A stretch of 64,000 nt of DNA from Prevotella veroralis DSM 19559 = JCM 6290 (GTDB taxonomy: Bacteria; Bacteroidota; Bacteroidia; Bacteroidales; Bacteroidaceae), in assembly GCF_000377625.1 (NCBI RefSeq), contig NZ_KB898332.1, positions 62,001 through 126,000 of the forward strand. The letters run 5' to 3'. The position numbers and the translations under genes are program-made. This document shows, one piece after another, positions 1-9,428 of this stretch; the stretch's first letter is position 1; the number at the start of each line of letters is the position of its first letter. The notes beneath the pieces were generated by a model that was not told the origin of the DNA, ran no database searches, and worked only from the letters and a program-made list of their open reading frames with translations.

Positions 1-396
1 AAGTGGCTCTATCCCCACAGAGCGGATAGCATCATTGACAACTGCACAATCTCTAGCACGCAACTTACCAAAGAAACCTGTGTAAGGGGAACGCCCCAAC
101 CCGATAACTTCTGCCACTGTCAGATTCTGCACATCAGGTTTCTGTGTCAGGACAATGCTTATCTTTCGTGCCAATGCTTGCTGTGTAAAGGTCTCTATGC
201 CTTGCCCATCTAATAGCAGGTCGCCCGATAGCTTTGGAAGAAAGCCTGTCAACGTCTTTAGGAGCGTAGACTTACCGATACCATTCCGACCTATTAAGCA
301 ATGTAATTGACCACTTTGCAACTCTACATTCACATCAGAAACAAGTGCTTGCGAAGCCGTATAGCCTACTGAGAGATGTGACAGGGAGATCTTCAT
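1..396 (-). CDS. ABC transporter ATP-binding protein (FecE/BtuD-like), 3' end cut by window
   Basis: Translating the minus strand from the ATG at 394-396 gives 132 residues without a stop, running off the window edge. A Walker A motif (GRNGIGKST) lies near residue 37, followed by a Q-loop region (VLTQKPDV) and a segment resembling the iron-siderophore/cobalamin importer ATPases (TVAEVIGLGRSPYTG). That family powers uptake of iron chelates or B12 through an inner-membrane permease. The ABC signature and Walker B lie outside the window. The start is 7 bp downstream of the carrier gene stop, so the two are probably cotranscribed. The family is clear, but the substrate cannot be read from this fragment. 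Confidence 0.85.
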   Translation of the reverse strand, partial: MKISLSHLSVGYTASQALVSDVNVELQSGQLHCLIGRNGIGKSTLLKTLTGFLPKLSGDLLLDGQGIETFTQQALARKISIVLTQKPDVQNLTVAEVIGLGRSPYTGFFGKLRARDCAVVNDAIRSVGIEPL

Positions 397-403
397 AACG
401 CTG

Positions 404-2065
404 TCAGACAAAGAACATCACCAGCACTTGGGCTATGATCACACGAATAAACATACCCAAAGGATAAACGGTTGCATAACTGATGTTGCTTGTTTCGCCA
501 TTAACGGTATCGTTGGCATAACCCAATGCCATTGGGTTTGCCATCGAGCCACATAGGATTCCACAGATAGTACCAAAGTCGAACTTCTTCATACGGAGCG
601 CAACAACACCCACAATAATCACTGGCAGTACCGTAAGGACAAATCCTAAGCCTATCCAAAGTAAGCCTTCTGGACGCACAACCGTTGCTAAGAAGTCCTT
701 ACCTGCATCCAAACCGAGGCATGCAAGATAAAGGGCTAGTCCTAACTTACGCAACATCAACGATGCACTTCGGGTGGCGTAAGCGATGAAGTGGAAACGA
801 GGACCGAATGCGCCGATGAGGATTCCCATGATAATAGGACCTCCTGCAATTCCTAAATGGATGGGCGAATCCATACCAGGGAGCGTGAATGGGATTGTTC
901 CTAACGCCAAACCGAGCAGCATACCAAGGAAGATTATAGCCAAGTTAGGCTCATTGAGCGTCTTAACAGAGTTACCCAAGAACTTCTCTGCATGGTCGAT
1001 TGCTTCTGGCTGACCCACTAATGTGAGGCGATCACCATAGCGCAAGACAAGATCTTCCGTCGCCAAGAGCTTGATATCACTACGGAGAACACGACTAACA
1101 TTGACGTTATAAGCATCACGAAGGTGCAACTGACCAAGTCGCTTACCATTAAGAACGCTCTTTGACAATACTATCACGCGGCTCTCCACCTTAGAATCGA
1201 GGTGGTTCCAGTCTACTTGTTCCTTATTCAAGTCACGCTCCACACGCTTACCAAAGAGCAATTCCATCGCTGGCACTTCCTCTTTCTTCGTTGCCACAAG
1301 GAGGTTATCATTCGTCTTGAGTTCGGTTGTGCCCTTCGGTACAATCACTTCATCACCACGCCAAATGCGCGAGATAATAAACTTGCGATGCGTGCCCTGC
1401 GCTATGTCTGCAATGTACTTACCATTGATAGCAGGGTTGACTACAACGAATTGACCAATAAAGGTATGGTCATCGCTGCTACTACTCTTCACCTCCAAAT
1501 CGCTGGGCTTGACAAAGAACTTACGGATGAATATCATTGCAAAGATAACACCTACAACACCGAGTGGATAGGTAACAGCCGTTGCCAAAGCTGCTCTAGC
1601 ACCGCTCACACCCACATGCTGCAACGCTTGCTGACCCGCACCGAGAGCCGGCGTATTCGTGGTTGCACCGCAAAGAATACCTATCATATCCGACATGGGC
1701 ACCTTCATGATATACGTAAGAGCTATTGCCATTGCCGTACCAAGAATGATAACTGCCAGAGACCAGATATTAAACGAGGTTCCCTCATGCCTGAAGGAAC
1801 CAAAGAAGTTAGGTCCCACGTGCAAGCCTAAGGTATAAACGAAGATAACCAAGCCGAACGTCTCACAATAGTTGAGCATTTGGTCGTCTACCTTCAAGCC
1901 GAGACTTCCCGCAGCGATACCAACGAAGAATACAAAGGCAACGCCTAACGAGATACCAGCAAACTTTATCTTACCCAAGCCGAGACCAACAGCACAAATG
2001 AGCGATATAACTACTACGCCTTGAAGCGCTGAAGGAATGGAGAAGAGTCCATTGATCCAATCCAT
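404..2065 (-). CDS. AspT/YidE/YbjL-type putative transporter with two RCK_C domains
   Basis: A 553-residue inner-membrane protein with the layout of the AspT/YidE family. An N-terminal block of hydrophobic segments (about 1-185) is followed by a hydrophilic middle (about 195-370) that reads as two TrkA-C/RCK_C domains, and then a second hydrophobic block (about 375-553). The two membrane halves repeat the same motif: GILCGATTNTPALGAG near 131 and GILCGSMANPMALGYA near 508. This marks the internal duplication typical of the family. Known members exchange aspartate for alanine, but most are uncharacterised, so the substrate is unknown. It lies between the pyridoxamine kinase gene (25 bp upstream) and the ABC ATPase gene (7 bp downstream), all on the same strand. 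Confidence 0.85.
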   Translation of the reverse strand: MDWINGLFSIPSALQGVVVISLICAVGLGLGKIKFAGISLGVAFVFFVGIAAGSLGLKVDDQMLNYCETFGLVIFVYTLGLHVGPNFFGSFRHEGTSFNIWSLAVIILGTAMAIALTYIMKVPMSDMIGILCGATTNTPALGAGQQALQHVGVSGARAALATAVTYPLGVVGVIFAMIFIRKFFVKPSDLEVKSSSSDDHTFIGQFVVVNPAINGKYIADIAQGTHRKFIISRIWRGDEVIVPKGTTELKTNDNLLVATKKEEVPAMELLFGKRVERDLNKEQVDWNHLDSKVESRVIVLSKSVLNGKRLGQLHLRDAYNVNVSRVLRSDIKLLATEDLVLRYGDRLTLVGQPEAIDHAEKFLGNSVKTLNEPNLAIIFLGMLLGLALGTIPFTLPGMDSPIHLGIAGGPIIMGILIGAFGPRFHFIAYATRSASLMLRKLGLALYLACLGLDAGKDFLATVVRPEGLLWIGLGFVLTVLPVIIVGVVALRMKKFDFGTICGILCGSMANPMALGYANDTVNGETSNISYATVYPLGMFIRVIIAQVLVMFFV

Positions 2066-2090
2066 ATTATCGTTGTTTAGTTGTTATCCT

Positions 2091-2909
2091 TTATAATAAT
2101 CCTAAGTATTGCTCCAAAGGGATTCCCCTGTTCTTATCCTCGTTATCCTTATTACGATCTATCAGTGCGTAAACGCCGTCCATCGCCTTTTGTGTACTCG
2201 GGATGAGCAGTTCGCCATCCAGCAAGTGACCAATAAGAATAGCTGAGAAGATATCGCCTGTCCCTGGGAAATGGACGGGGATTTCGGTATAAGGGAGACT
2301 GAAATACTTATCTGTTACATGATTATACCCCGCAACGGAAGGCGTACCATCAATAAGAATGGAAGTGATTAATGCCGACTTCGTACCAATCAAACGCAAG
2401 CCATCGAGCAAACGCTTCGCCTCATCGAAGTCTACTCCATCTGTATTAAACTTGCTCGATGTGAGGTAACAAGCCTCCGTGTAATTAGGGAAAGTGAGGT
2501 CAGCAACGCTTATCATCTCACGCATTGAGTTGATAGTAGCAGCCGTCACACCATTATAGAGCTTCCCTTCATCGCCCATTATCGGGTCAACAAAGATGGT
2601 TGTGCCTCGTGCAGCTTGCTCACGACAATAGGCTGAAACTAATTGTGCCTGACGCTCTGATGCTATAAAGCCCGTCGCTATCGCATCGAAACTGAAACCT
2701 AATTCTTTCCAAACAGGGAATACATCCTTGATATAATCAGTTGTCTCTAAGATCTTAAACTTACCATAGTCGAGCGTATTTGAGACCAATGCCGTAGGGA
2801 GGTTATACACGGGATGCCCCAAATAAGACAAGATAGGCAGCATTGCGGCTGTAGCCACTTTGCCATATCCTGCCATATCATTGATAAGAAGTATATGTTT
2901 CTTACTCAT
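2091..2909 (-). CDS. pdxY: pyridoxamine/pyridoxal kinase, PfkB-like fold
   Basis: A 272-residue cytoplasmic kinase predicted to phosphorylate pyridoxal or pyridoxamine at the 5' hydroxyl in vitamin B6 salvage. The N-terminus (LLINDMAGYGKVA) is the substrate-binding start seen in PdxK/PdxY enzymes. FVDPIMGDEGKLY near residue 110 matches their conserved DPVMGD block. PGTGDIFSA near residue 216 is the ribokinase-fold anion hole with the catalytic Asp. Length is normal for the family. It is the first gene of a minus-strand run with the carrier and ABC ATPase, behind a good promoter at 2934-2964. The symbol is by family; PdxK and PdxY cannot be told apart with certainty here. Confidence 0.88.
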   Translation of the reverse strand: MSKKHILLINDMAGYGKVATAAMLPILSYLGHPVYNLPTALVSNTLDYGKFKILETTDYIKDVFPVWKELGFSFDAIATGFIASERQAQLVSAYCREQAARGTTIFVDPIMGDEGKLYNGVTAATINSMREMISVADLTFPNYTEACYLTSSKFNTDGVDFDEAKRLLDGLRLIGTKSALITSILIDGTPSVAGYNHVTDKYFSLPYTEIPVHFPGTGDIFSAILIGHLLDGELLIPSTQKAMDGVYALIDRNKDNEDKNRGIPLEQYLGLL

Positions 2910-2933
2910 TAATTATGTTGGTTTAATGGACTA

Positions 2934-2964
2934 CAAAGGTAGTGTAAACCGCATGAACAGCAAA
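2934..2964 (-). promoter_or_regulatory. Bacteroidota-type promoter of the pdxY run
   Basis: On the minus strand, TTTG (2961-2964) and TACCTTTG (2934-2941) are separated by 19 bp, matching the Bacteroidota -33/-7 consensus. The start codon follows about 25 bp later. Confidence 0.7.
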
Positions 2965-3046
2965 ATAAAAAGTGATAAAACACGTGTTGGTACGAGTTGA
3001 CGAGTGAATGAGTTGACAAGTGCACAAGTAGTTAGTTCCGTTTCCG

Positions 3047-3450
3047 TAACAGGTTCGCCCAGCTTTTCTCACCTGTTTGCGAATCGTTTCCCACCTGTTC
3101 CTGCATCCTTTATCACCTGTTCCAGCATTCTTTATCACCGGTTCTCCATTTCTTTCTAACGTGTTGCGCATCATTTATACACGCATATAAAGTTAGTCTC
3201 ATCGTGATGAGACACAAGTTTCATCATGATGAGACACTAGTTTCACCATGGTGACACAATATTATCACCATGGTGAGAAAATATTTTCACCATGGTGATA
3301 ATAAGAAAAGATACGGATAAAAAAGACGCAAGACACATGGGAAAGGAACAAGAAACAGGTGAGAAAGAATGCGGAAACCTATTGGACGAAGAGCGCAAAC
3401 AGGGATCTAACTGCGATAGAACAGGTTTGTAATAGTGTTGAAACATACTA
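3047..3450. repeat. 22-bp periodic degenerate tandem array (locus A)
   Basis: This fills most of the gap between the pdxY promoter and the secDF 3' end. Units of exactly 22 bp can be laid out from 3047 (family 1, such as 3069-3090, 3091-3112, 3113-3134 and 3135-3156, sharing CACCTGTT). An 18-bp junction at 3179-3196 follows. Then come family-2 units with palindromic cores at 3197-3218, 3219-3240, 3241-3262, 3263-3284 and 3285-3306 (cores such as CATCATGATG and CACCATGGTG). From about 3354 there are 22-bp units in reverse orientation that carry AACAGGT, the complement of family 1. No ORF here is convincing. Confidence 0.85.
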
Positions 3451-3466
3451 AACGGGGGAAATGAAA

Positions 3467-3494
3467 CAGCCCGCTACCAAAGGGTAACGGGCTG
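3467..3494 (-). terminator. secDF terminator hairpin
   Basis: Arms CAGCCCG/CGGGCTG, with TACC/GGTA pairing nearer the loop, lie about 45 bp past the secDF stop. On the minus strand a moderately T-rich tract follows. Confidence 0.65.
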
Positions 3495-3539
3495 CTTATA
3501 TATATAAGGTGTAAACTTTATCCGTTTTTGACCTATTGC

Positions 3540-6500
3540 TTAGGCCTCTACAGGAGCTTCTGCAAGTTCGCGTGAACGCTTTTCAATCTTCTTACCTAAT
3601 ACGAGGTAAGCAACTGGAGATGCGATGAAGATTGAACTCAAAGTACCGATGATGATACCAATAATCATTGCGAATGAGAAGCTACGGATGCTATCACCAC
3701 CGAGGATGAAGATAGATACGAGCACAATCAATGTAGAGACTGACGTATTGATAGTACGTGAGAGGGTCTGATTGATAGAGTCGTTAAATATCTTCTGAAT
3801 ATCTGCCTTGGCAAGATTATGCTTATGTTTGCGCAGGTTCTCACGGATACGGTCATATACAACCACCGTATCGTTGATATCGTAACCGATAACGGTCAAG
3901 ATGGCACCAATAAATGTCTGGTCGATCTCAAGAGAGAAGCCTATCCATCCATAACATAACGAGAAGCAACCGATAACGATAGTGGTATCGAGGACAAGTC
4001 CTACTATTGAACCAACAGAGAAACCGATATTGCGGAATCGTAAGAGGATGTAGAGGAAGATGAAGAAGATAGCCAGCAAGACGCTCATGAACGCATTGTA
4101 AGTAATGTTCTTTGCGATAGAAGGACCCACCTTTGCGCTCTGGATGATTGAACCACCCTCACGGATGTCTGGGTTCTTGAAGTTCGCTACATTTGTCTGA
4201 CTAACGAATCCGCCCTTCTTCAACGCATTGTAGAGAATAGTCTCTGCTTTGTCGTCTTCCATTGGGTCGTTAGAATCGATATTGTAGTTGGTTGAGATAC
4301 GAACAGTCTTCCCGTCTGTACCAAGCGCAATGACGCTGGTTGTAGCTGGCTTACCTGCGTTTTCGCCTACAGTATTGATGAAAGCACCGGTCATCACCTT
4401 ACGAACATCCTCAACTTGTGTAGGCTTGTTCAGTGTGACAACATAGTTACGACCACCTGTGAAGTCGATACTACGGCTCAAACCACGTACTACGAAACTA
4501 CCGATACATACCAATACTGCAATGCCCCAGATCGCAAAGGTCGTCTTATACATACTAAGGAAGTGGTGGCTCTTATTCTGCATGAAGTTCTTAGAGAGAC
4601 CTGTTGTAAAGGTCAGATTCAACCACTTATCCTTACCAACGCGGTTCTCGAATATGATACGTGTGAGGAATACGGCGGTGAAGAAAGAGATTACAAGACC
4701 GATGATCCATGTTGTTGCGAAACCACGGATAGGACCTGTACCTGTGACAAGGAGGATAACACCTGTGATGAGTGAGGTGAGGTTAGAGTCGAAGATAGCA
4801 GAGAATGCGTTACTGTAACCTTCCTTCAAGGCTTGCTTCATACCCTTGCCAAGTTTCAGCTCTTCCTTGATACGCTCATAGATAAGCACGTTAGCGTCCA
4901 CGGCTGTACCCAAAGTCAATACGATACCGGCAATACCTGGCATGGTCAATGCCGACTGGAAAGATGCGAGGACACCCAAGGTGAAGAAGAGGTTGGCAAG
5001 CAATGCCAAGTTAGCCATCATACCTGGGATGAAATTATACATCAGAATCATGTAGAGCATTAGCAATACAAAGGCGATTGCGAATGATACAAGACCTTGA
5101 TGGATGGACTGCGCACCCAATGTAGGACCTACGACTTCCTCCTGTACAATCTTAGCAGGTGCAGGCATACGACCTGACTTCAATGTGTTTGCTAAGTCTT
5201 TTGTATCCTCAATCGTGAAGTTACCAGAGATAGATGACTGACCACCTGTAATCTCACCGTCAACACGTGGAGCTGAGTAAACAACGCCATCGAGTACGAT
5301 TGCGATTGCCTTACCTACATTTGCCTTTGTCAAAGCAGCCCACTCACGAGCACCTTCTGAGTTCATTGTCATGCTAACCTGAGGACGACCGAATTGGTCG
5401 AACTGGTCTTTAGCATCTGTAACAACATCACCTTCCAATGGTGCACGACCGTCAGAGGTTGTGACCTTTAAGGCGTGAAGTGCATATACATTCTTCTGCT
5501 GTAAGCCTTCAGCTGGCTTAGCACTCCAAAGGAGTTTCAAGTTGCTAGGCAATACTTGCTTTGCGAGCTGACTATGGATGAGCTTATTGATAGCAGCTGT
5601 ATCACGCACATTTGCATAACCTACGAGGCTCAAGCCTTCGCCTGGCACTGTCTGTAACATTGAGAGTAATGGGTGTTGCTTCTTAGCAGCTACCAAAGCT
5701 GCTGACTCTGTTGATGTAGCTGCATTCTTACCTGCATTCAATGTTAGTTTAGCGTCTTTGTTAGCCTTTACAGCCTTTGTAGAATCCTTTGCTGTAGCAT
5801 CGCTCTTTGAATCACCATTGGCTAAACGCTGGTCGAGCTGGGCTAGGTAAGGTGCAACCTCCTGGCTGTTATAAGTCTCCCAGAACTCTAGATTAGCTGA
5901 ACCCTGAAGCAGTTTACGCATACGCTCAGGCTCACGAATACCAGGCATTTCAACCATCAAGCGACCTTCCTGACCTTCCAACTTCTGGATGTTAGGCTGA
6001 ACTACGCCGTACTGGTCAATACGATTGGTAACAACGTTGTAAGAGTTATCGATGGCTGAAGCAACTTCCTCACGGAGAGCCTTCTCAACATCTGCATCAG
6101 AACTCTGTGTTGTAACCTTGCCTTTCAACTGTTGTGTTGCAAAGACTTCTGCCAGCTTATGGCCTGGAGCTACCTTATGATAAGCATCAATGAAGAGGCT
6201 GATAAAGTCCTTCTGACTTGTCATCTCTTCCTCTTTTGCTTCCGCCATAGCCTTCTGATAAGCAACATCCTGCTTGTGGTCAGCCAATACATCAACAACG
6301 TCAGGTACTGAAATCTCAAGTACAACGTTCATACCACCTTTCAAGTCAAGACCTAGACCGATCTGTGTTTCAAGGCACTTCTGGTAAGAGTAGATACCCA
6401 AATACTTAACAGAATCTTTATAATCCTGTCGCGCAATAGGGTCTTTAATCTCCGCTGCCTTGCTATCGTAGTAGCTTGTCGCCACTGAGAAAGACAGGTA

Positions 6501-6560
6501 GAAGATACTTGCGAGCGTCAACAAGACAGATACGCAAATTACTAATCCTTTGTTTTGCAT
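3540..6560 (-). CDS. secDF: SecD-SecF fusion, protein export subunit
   Basis: A 1006-residue fusion of SecD and SecF, the RND-type membrane subunits that use proton-motive force to pull proteins out of the SecYEG channel. TM1 is at residues 5-25 and is followed by GLGLDLKGGMNVVLEI, the conserved SecD D1 motif, then a large periplasmic region. A SecD membrane block with TVDANVLIYERIKEELKLGK follows (about residue 555). The SecF half starts with SIDFTGGRNYVV (about 695) and ends with a membrane block containing IGYDINDTVVVYDRIREN. Residues about 245-300 are a low-complexity K/A/T-rich insert in the periplasmic part. Fusion is common in Bacteroidota. A candidate -7 box (TATCTTTG) lies at 6609-6616. 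Confidence 0.96.
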   Translation of the reverse strand: MQNKGLVICVSVLLTLASIFYLSFSVATSYYDSKAAEIKDPIARQDYKDSVKYLGIYSYQKCLETQIGLGLDLKGGMNVVLEISVPDVVDVLADHKQDVAYQKAMAEAKEEEMTSQKDFISLFIDAYHKVAPGHKLAEVFATQQLKGKVTTQSSDADVEKALREEVASAIDNSYNVVTNRIDQYGVVQPNIQKLEGQEGRLMVEMPGIREPERMRKLLQGSANLEFWETYNSQEVAPYLAQLDQRLANGDSKSDATAKDSTKAVKANKDAKLTLNAGKNAATSTESAALVAAKKQHPLLSMLQTVPGEGLSLVGYANVRDTAAINKLIHSQLAKQVLPSNLKLLWSAKPAEGLQQKNVYALHALKVTTSDGRAPLEGDVVTDAKDQFDQFGRPQVSMTMNSEGAREWAALTKANVGKAIAIVLDGVVYSAPRVDGEITGGQSSISGNFTIEDTKDLANTLKSGRMPAPAKIVQEEVVGPTLGAQSIHQGLVSFAIAFVLLMLYMILMYNFIPGMMANLALLANLFFTLGVLASFQSALTMPGIAGIVLTLGTAVDANVLIYERIKEELKLGKGMKQALKEGYSNAFSAIFDSNLTSLITGVILLVTGTGPIRGFATTWIIGLVISFFTAVFLTRIIFENRVGKDKWLNLTFTTGLSKNFMQNKSHHFLSMYKTTFAIWGIAVLVCIGSFVVRGLSRSIDFTGGRNYVVTLNKPTQVEDVRKVMTGAFINTVGENAGKPATTSVIALGTDGKTVRISTNYNIDSNDPMEDDKAETILYNALKKGGFVSQTNVANFKNPDIREGGSIIQSAKVGPSIAKNITYNAFMSVLLAIFFIFLYILLRFRNIGFSVGSIVGLVLDTTIVIGCFSLCYGWIGFSLEIDQTFIGAILTVIGYDINDTVVVYDRIRENLRKHKHNLAKADIQKIFNDSINQTLSRTINTSVSTLIVLVSIFILGGDSIRSFSFAMIIGIIIGTLSSIFIASPVAYLVLGKKIEKRSRELAEAPVEA

Positions 6561-6608
6561 TTTATTTGATTGTATTTAATTATAGTTTCGCTACGCTTAA
6601 TAGACGTG

Positions 6609-6616
6609 CAAAGATA
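6609..6616 (-). promoter_or_regulatory. -7 box upstream of secDF
   Basis: TATCTTTG on the minus strand, 49 bp before the secDF start. No clear -33 TTG is seen at the expected distance. Confidence 0.45.
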
Positions 6617-6665
6617 AGCATTTTCTCACACTTTGGGAAATTTACACCTTATAAATGTGTGCTTT

Positions 6666-7769
6666 TTAAGGTTTGGGGCGGTATTTGAGCCAACAATAAA
6701 TGGGATAATGGTCGGATGCGGTCACACTATTGTCGACGTGCGCATCGTATGGCTCAAAGTCGTCAGAACAGAATATATGGTCTATTCGGAAGTACATCCC
6801 ACTACGATGATAGCTGATTCCTGGACCATTACCACTCGCTACGAAGCAATCTATCAACTCTTTATCAATTGCACGATGGGTGTAACTTAGTGGGTTATCA
6901 TTAAAGTCACCACAGAGTATTACAGGCACTTTCTTATCGAGATATTGCTTAACATAACGCGCCACCATATCTGCTTGTGGAGCACGACGCATTGAAACCT
7001 TTCCCAACTTGCGCAATAGGTGCACGGACTCTGACTTGGCTTTATCCGTTTGTATGCTCCCTTTCACGAGTGACTTAAAACCCGCTTTATCATCATTGGA
7101 CAAGCCGTTACTCTCAAAATGGTTATTCACGACAAGCGTCTTTGTGCCTTTTATGTCTACCATATAAGCCACACTTTGGTTAGAGCTAGAGCCATACGGG
7201 ATAGTATCTTGCCAAAGAATTGGATAACGACTCAGTAATACCATGTAATCAGCACCGGGCTTCTTCTTCACCATCAACTTGAAGTATGGATAGTGTGCCT
7301 TTAGTCTTTCATAGATTCCTCCACTCTTATCACCATCACCTTGGGCTTCTTGCAAGCAAACCAAATCAGCTTTGCTGTCAATGATATAGTTGACAATGGG
7401 GTTGGTCTTAGGATTGGTCTCTTCCCAAGAATCAAACATATAAACATTGTAAGACAGGACTTTAATAGCACCATGGGGCTTGTCCTTTGGAAGATTAAAC
7501 GGGCAATAGATTCGGATGGAGGCAAAACAAAGGATAAAGCCCAATACGGGAAGCCATATTGTACGCAATCTCACAAATGCCCAAAAGACAAGGAAAGCGA
7601 AGTTAAACGCAAGGAGTATAGGATATCCCAATCCTAAATTAGCAAGCAGAGGATAATCAACAGGATTCAACCAGTCAATATTGCCAACTAGCAACATCAA
7701 CAATATAACAAGGATATTACCTACAAAGAGTGCTCTGAATGTGAACTTCTTGAAATTCTTAAGCATCAT
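6666..7769 (-). CDS. membrane-anchored endonuclease/exonuclease/phosphatase family protein
   Basis: A 367-residue protein with about three N-terminal membrane segments (residues about 12-90) and a C-terminal EEP (DNase I-like) metal-dependent phosphoesterase domain. Visible family motifs are LSYNVYMFD (metal-binding Asn), CLQEAQGD (Glu), NNHFES (His), CGDFNDNP (Asp/Asn pair) and the terminal SDHYPIYCW (Asp-His). The catalytic set therefore looks complete. The substrate of this membrane-bound Bacteroidota group is not known; nucleic acids and phosphoinositide-like lipids are both possible for the fold. It lies 57 bp downstream of the rhomboid gene on the same strand, so the two are probably cotranscribed. 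Confidence 0.85.
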   Translation of the reverse strand: MMLKNFKKFTFRALFVGNILVILLMLLVGNIDWLNPVDYPLLANLGLGYPILLAFNFAFLVFWAFVRLRTIWLPVLGFILCFASIRIYCPFNLPKDKPHGAIKVLSYNVYMFDSWEETNPKTNPIVNYIIDSKADLVCLQEAQGDGDKSGGIYERLKAHYPYFKLMVKKKPGADYMVLLSRYPILWQDTIPYGSSSNQSVAYMVDIKGTKTLVVNNHFESNGLSNDDKAGFKSLVKGSIQTDKAKSESVHLLRKLGKVSMRRAPQADMVARYVKQYLDKKVPVILCGDFNDNPLSYTHRAIDKELIDCFVASGNGPGISYHRSGMYFRIDHIFCSDDFEPYDAHVDNSVTASDHYPIYCWLKYRPKP

Positions 7770-7826
7770 AAATATACGCCCATAAGTCTCGTTCAGGACA
7801 TCTGCCCATGCTAATTACAATTACAC

Positions 7827-8768
7827 TTAATTCTTGCTACTATCGAAGAGCTTTTGCTTCTCTGATTTAGAAAGGCTATCATAACCGCTCTTGCGAATCT
7901 TGTCTAAAATGCGGTCTATCTCTTCTTGCTCTCTATGCTTCTGCGCATTATAATCCCAATCACTATTCTGTGTTGTCGAGTTATGCTGTGAGGAGTTTTC
8001 CCAGGAGCTATTACTTCCACCTGTCCCAACTTTCCCTGTATGCTTTTCCCAACTGTCTTTCATACGATCAAAGAACTGATGTCCTTTGTGCATACCCATA
8101 TTTCCATATCCAGAATACGGGTGTCTCTTCCAATACATAATAAGTAAGAAACCCGTCAAAGCACCTCCCACATGCACTACATGGGCAATATCAGAACCAG
8201 GACTGAACGATGAGAAAATCTCAATAGCAATCATTCCTGTTACCAACCATTTGGCTTTTATGGGAACAGGTATCGGTATAATGAACATTCGCTCATTAGG
8301 GAATAACATTCCAAAAGCCAGTAACAAACCAACCACAGCACCGGATGCTCCAATCGCCATTGTCTGTTGGAGATATATTACAGATGGTATGTCAATGCTC
8401 ATCCCATTCCTCGTCACAGTAATCGTATCCATTACGAAAGGCATACAATACCATACCAATTCCTGAAGCAAACCGCCTCCAATGCCACAGATAATGTAAT
8501 AAAAAAGGAACTTCCTCGGTCCCCATACATGCTCTATGACTGATCCAAACATCCACAACATAAACATGTTCGTGGCAATATGCATAATGTTGCCATGCAT
8601 AAACATGCTGGTGAGGAACTGCCAGACGCCGAAGCTAGAAGAACCAATATAGAATAAACCAAAGAGATTATCTAAGTCAAGACCAATAACTCCAAACACA
8701 TAAGTGGCAACGAACACCAAGATATTAATGATAAGGAGGTTTCTTGTAACTACAGGGATATTCAGCAT
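7827..8768 (-). CDS. rhomboid family intramembrane serine protease
   Basis: A 313-residue polytopic membrane protease. The catalytic serine is in GASGAVVGLL (about residue 139-148) and the partner histidine is in IAHVVHVGGALTGF (about 194-207). The upstream HGNIMHIATNMFMLWMFG segment (about 59-76) is the rhomboid TM2 histidine/asparagine motif. After the six-TM core comes a soluble tail rich in S, N and H (about 225-275), and a charged C-terminal motif (DRILDKIRKSGYDSLSKSEK) often appended to Bacteroidota rhomboids. It cleaves substrates within the membrane; its physiological substrate is unknown. It is probably the first gene of an operon with the EEP protein. Confidence 0.93.
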   Translation of the reverse strand: MLNIPVVTRNLLIINILVFVATYVFGVIGLDLDNLFGLFYIGSSSFGVWQFLTSMFMHGNIMHIATNMFMLWMFGSVIEHVWGPRKFLFYYIICGIGGGLLQELVWYCMPFVMDTITVTRNGMSIDIPSVIYLQQTMAIGASGAVVGLLLAFGMLFPNERMFIIPIPVPIKAKWLVTGMIAIEIFSSFSPGSDIAHVVHVGGALTGFLLIMYWKRHPYSGYGNMGMHKGHQFFDRMKDSWEKHTGKVGTGGSNSSWENSSQHNSTTQNSDWDYNAQKHREQEEIDRILDKIRKSGYDSLSKSEKQKLFDSSKN

Positions 8769-8911
8769 ATTACGAATTTACTAATTTTCTTATTGTAAAC
8801 CATTTACCTTTAAAACGTTGCAAAAATACGAAATAATCCCGTTATAAAGCAGGAAAGGGAGAGGATAAGGGCTTATTTTTGTAATTTTCTACACTTTTCC
8901 TTTGATTTTAC

Positions 8912-8941
8912 TTGTTATATAAAAGGAATCAACTATATTTG
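8912..8941 (+). promoter_or_regulatory. promoter of the HU gene
   Basis: TTG at 8912-8914 and TATATTTG at 8934-8941, separated by 19 bp, agree with the Bacteroidota consensus. The start codon lies 52 bp further on after an AT-rich leader. Confidence 0.75.
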
Positions 8942-8993
8942 CAGCACAATCGAAAGTATCATTTATAAATTAATCAACAAATAAATCGGAATT

Positions 8994-9269
8994 ATGAACA
9001 AGACAGAGTTAATCGAGAAGATTGCGGCTTCTGCTAATCTAAGCAAGGCTGACGCAAAGAAGGCATTAGATGCAACAACTGAAGCAATCAAGGATGCACT
9101 TGTTGCAGGAGATAAGGTTCAGCTCGTAGGCTTCGGCACATTCTCTACCAATGAGCGTCCAGCTCACGAGGGTATGAATCCAGCAACAAAGCAGAAGATT
9201 CAGATCCCAGCAAAGAAGGTCGCAAAGTTCAAGGCTGGTGCTGAATTGTCAGACGCTGTAAACAAATAA
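8994..9269 (+). CDS. HU family DNA-binding protein
   Basis: A 91-residue nucleoid protein of normal HU length. It opens with MNKTELIEKIAASANLSKADA, the helical dimerisation region, and contains the GFGTFSTNERPAHEGMNP beta-arm block with the DNA-intercalating proline (RPAHEGMNPATKQ). As a dimer it bends and compacts DNA. It has its own promoter and a perfect palindromic terminator, so it appears monocistronic. The codon use is that of a highly expressed gene. A second, longer HU-like protein is encoded at 24610-25083. Confidence 0.97.
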   Translation: MNKTELIEKIAASANLSKADAKKALDATTEAIKDALVAGDKVQLVGFGTFSTNERPAHEGMNPATKQKIQIPAKKVAKFKAGAELSDAVNK

Positions 9270-9292
9270 ATTGTAAACTATTTGCAAAGTAT

Positions 9293-9322
9293 AAGAGGCG
9301 AACCTTGCAAGGTTCGCCTCTT
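9293..9322 (+). terminator. HU terminator, perfect 30-bp palindrome
   Basis: Two 15-bp complementary arms (AAGAGGCGAACCTTG and its reverse complement) start 24 bp after the HU stop. A T-rich stretch follows. Confidence 0.85.
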
Positions 9323-9428
9323 TCTGTTATAGGAAATAGTTTCTTCTATGAGAACTTGAATTTTCTATGAATCCTATGCGAGCTGAAAAAGATTAGAGAA
9401 GCTATATTTCCTAACCAATAACAGCACT

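Noticed and set aside
1202..1831. 209-codon plus-strand frame inside the AspT/YidE-like gene
   Set aside because: It is the antisense of a well-supported transporter and has no recognisable protein features.
3047..3450. 22-bp arrays as CRISPR
   Set aside because: Units follow one another without unique spacers, are degenerate and partly palindromic, and no cas genes are nearby.
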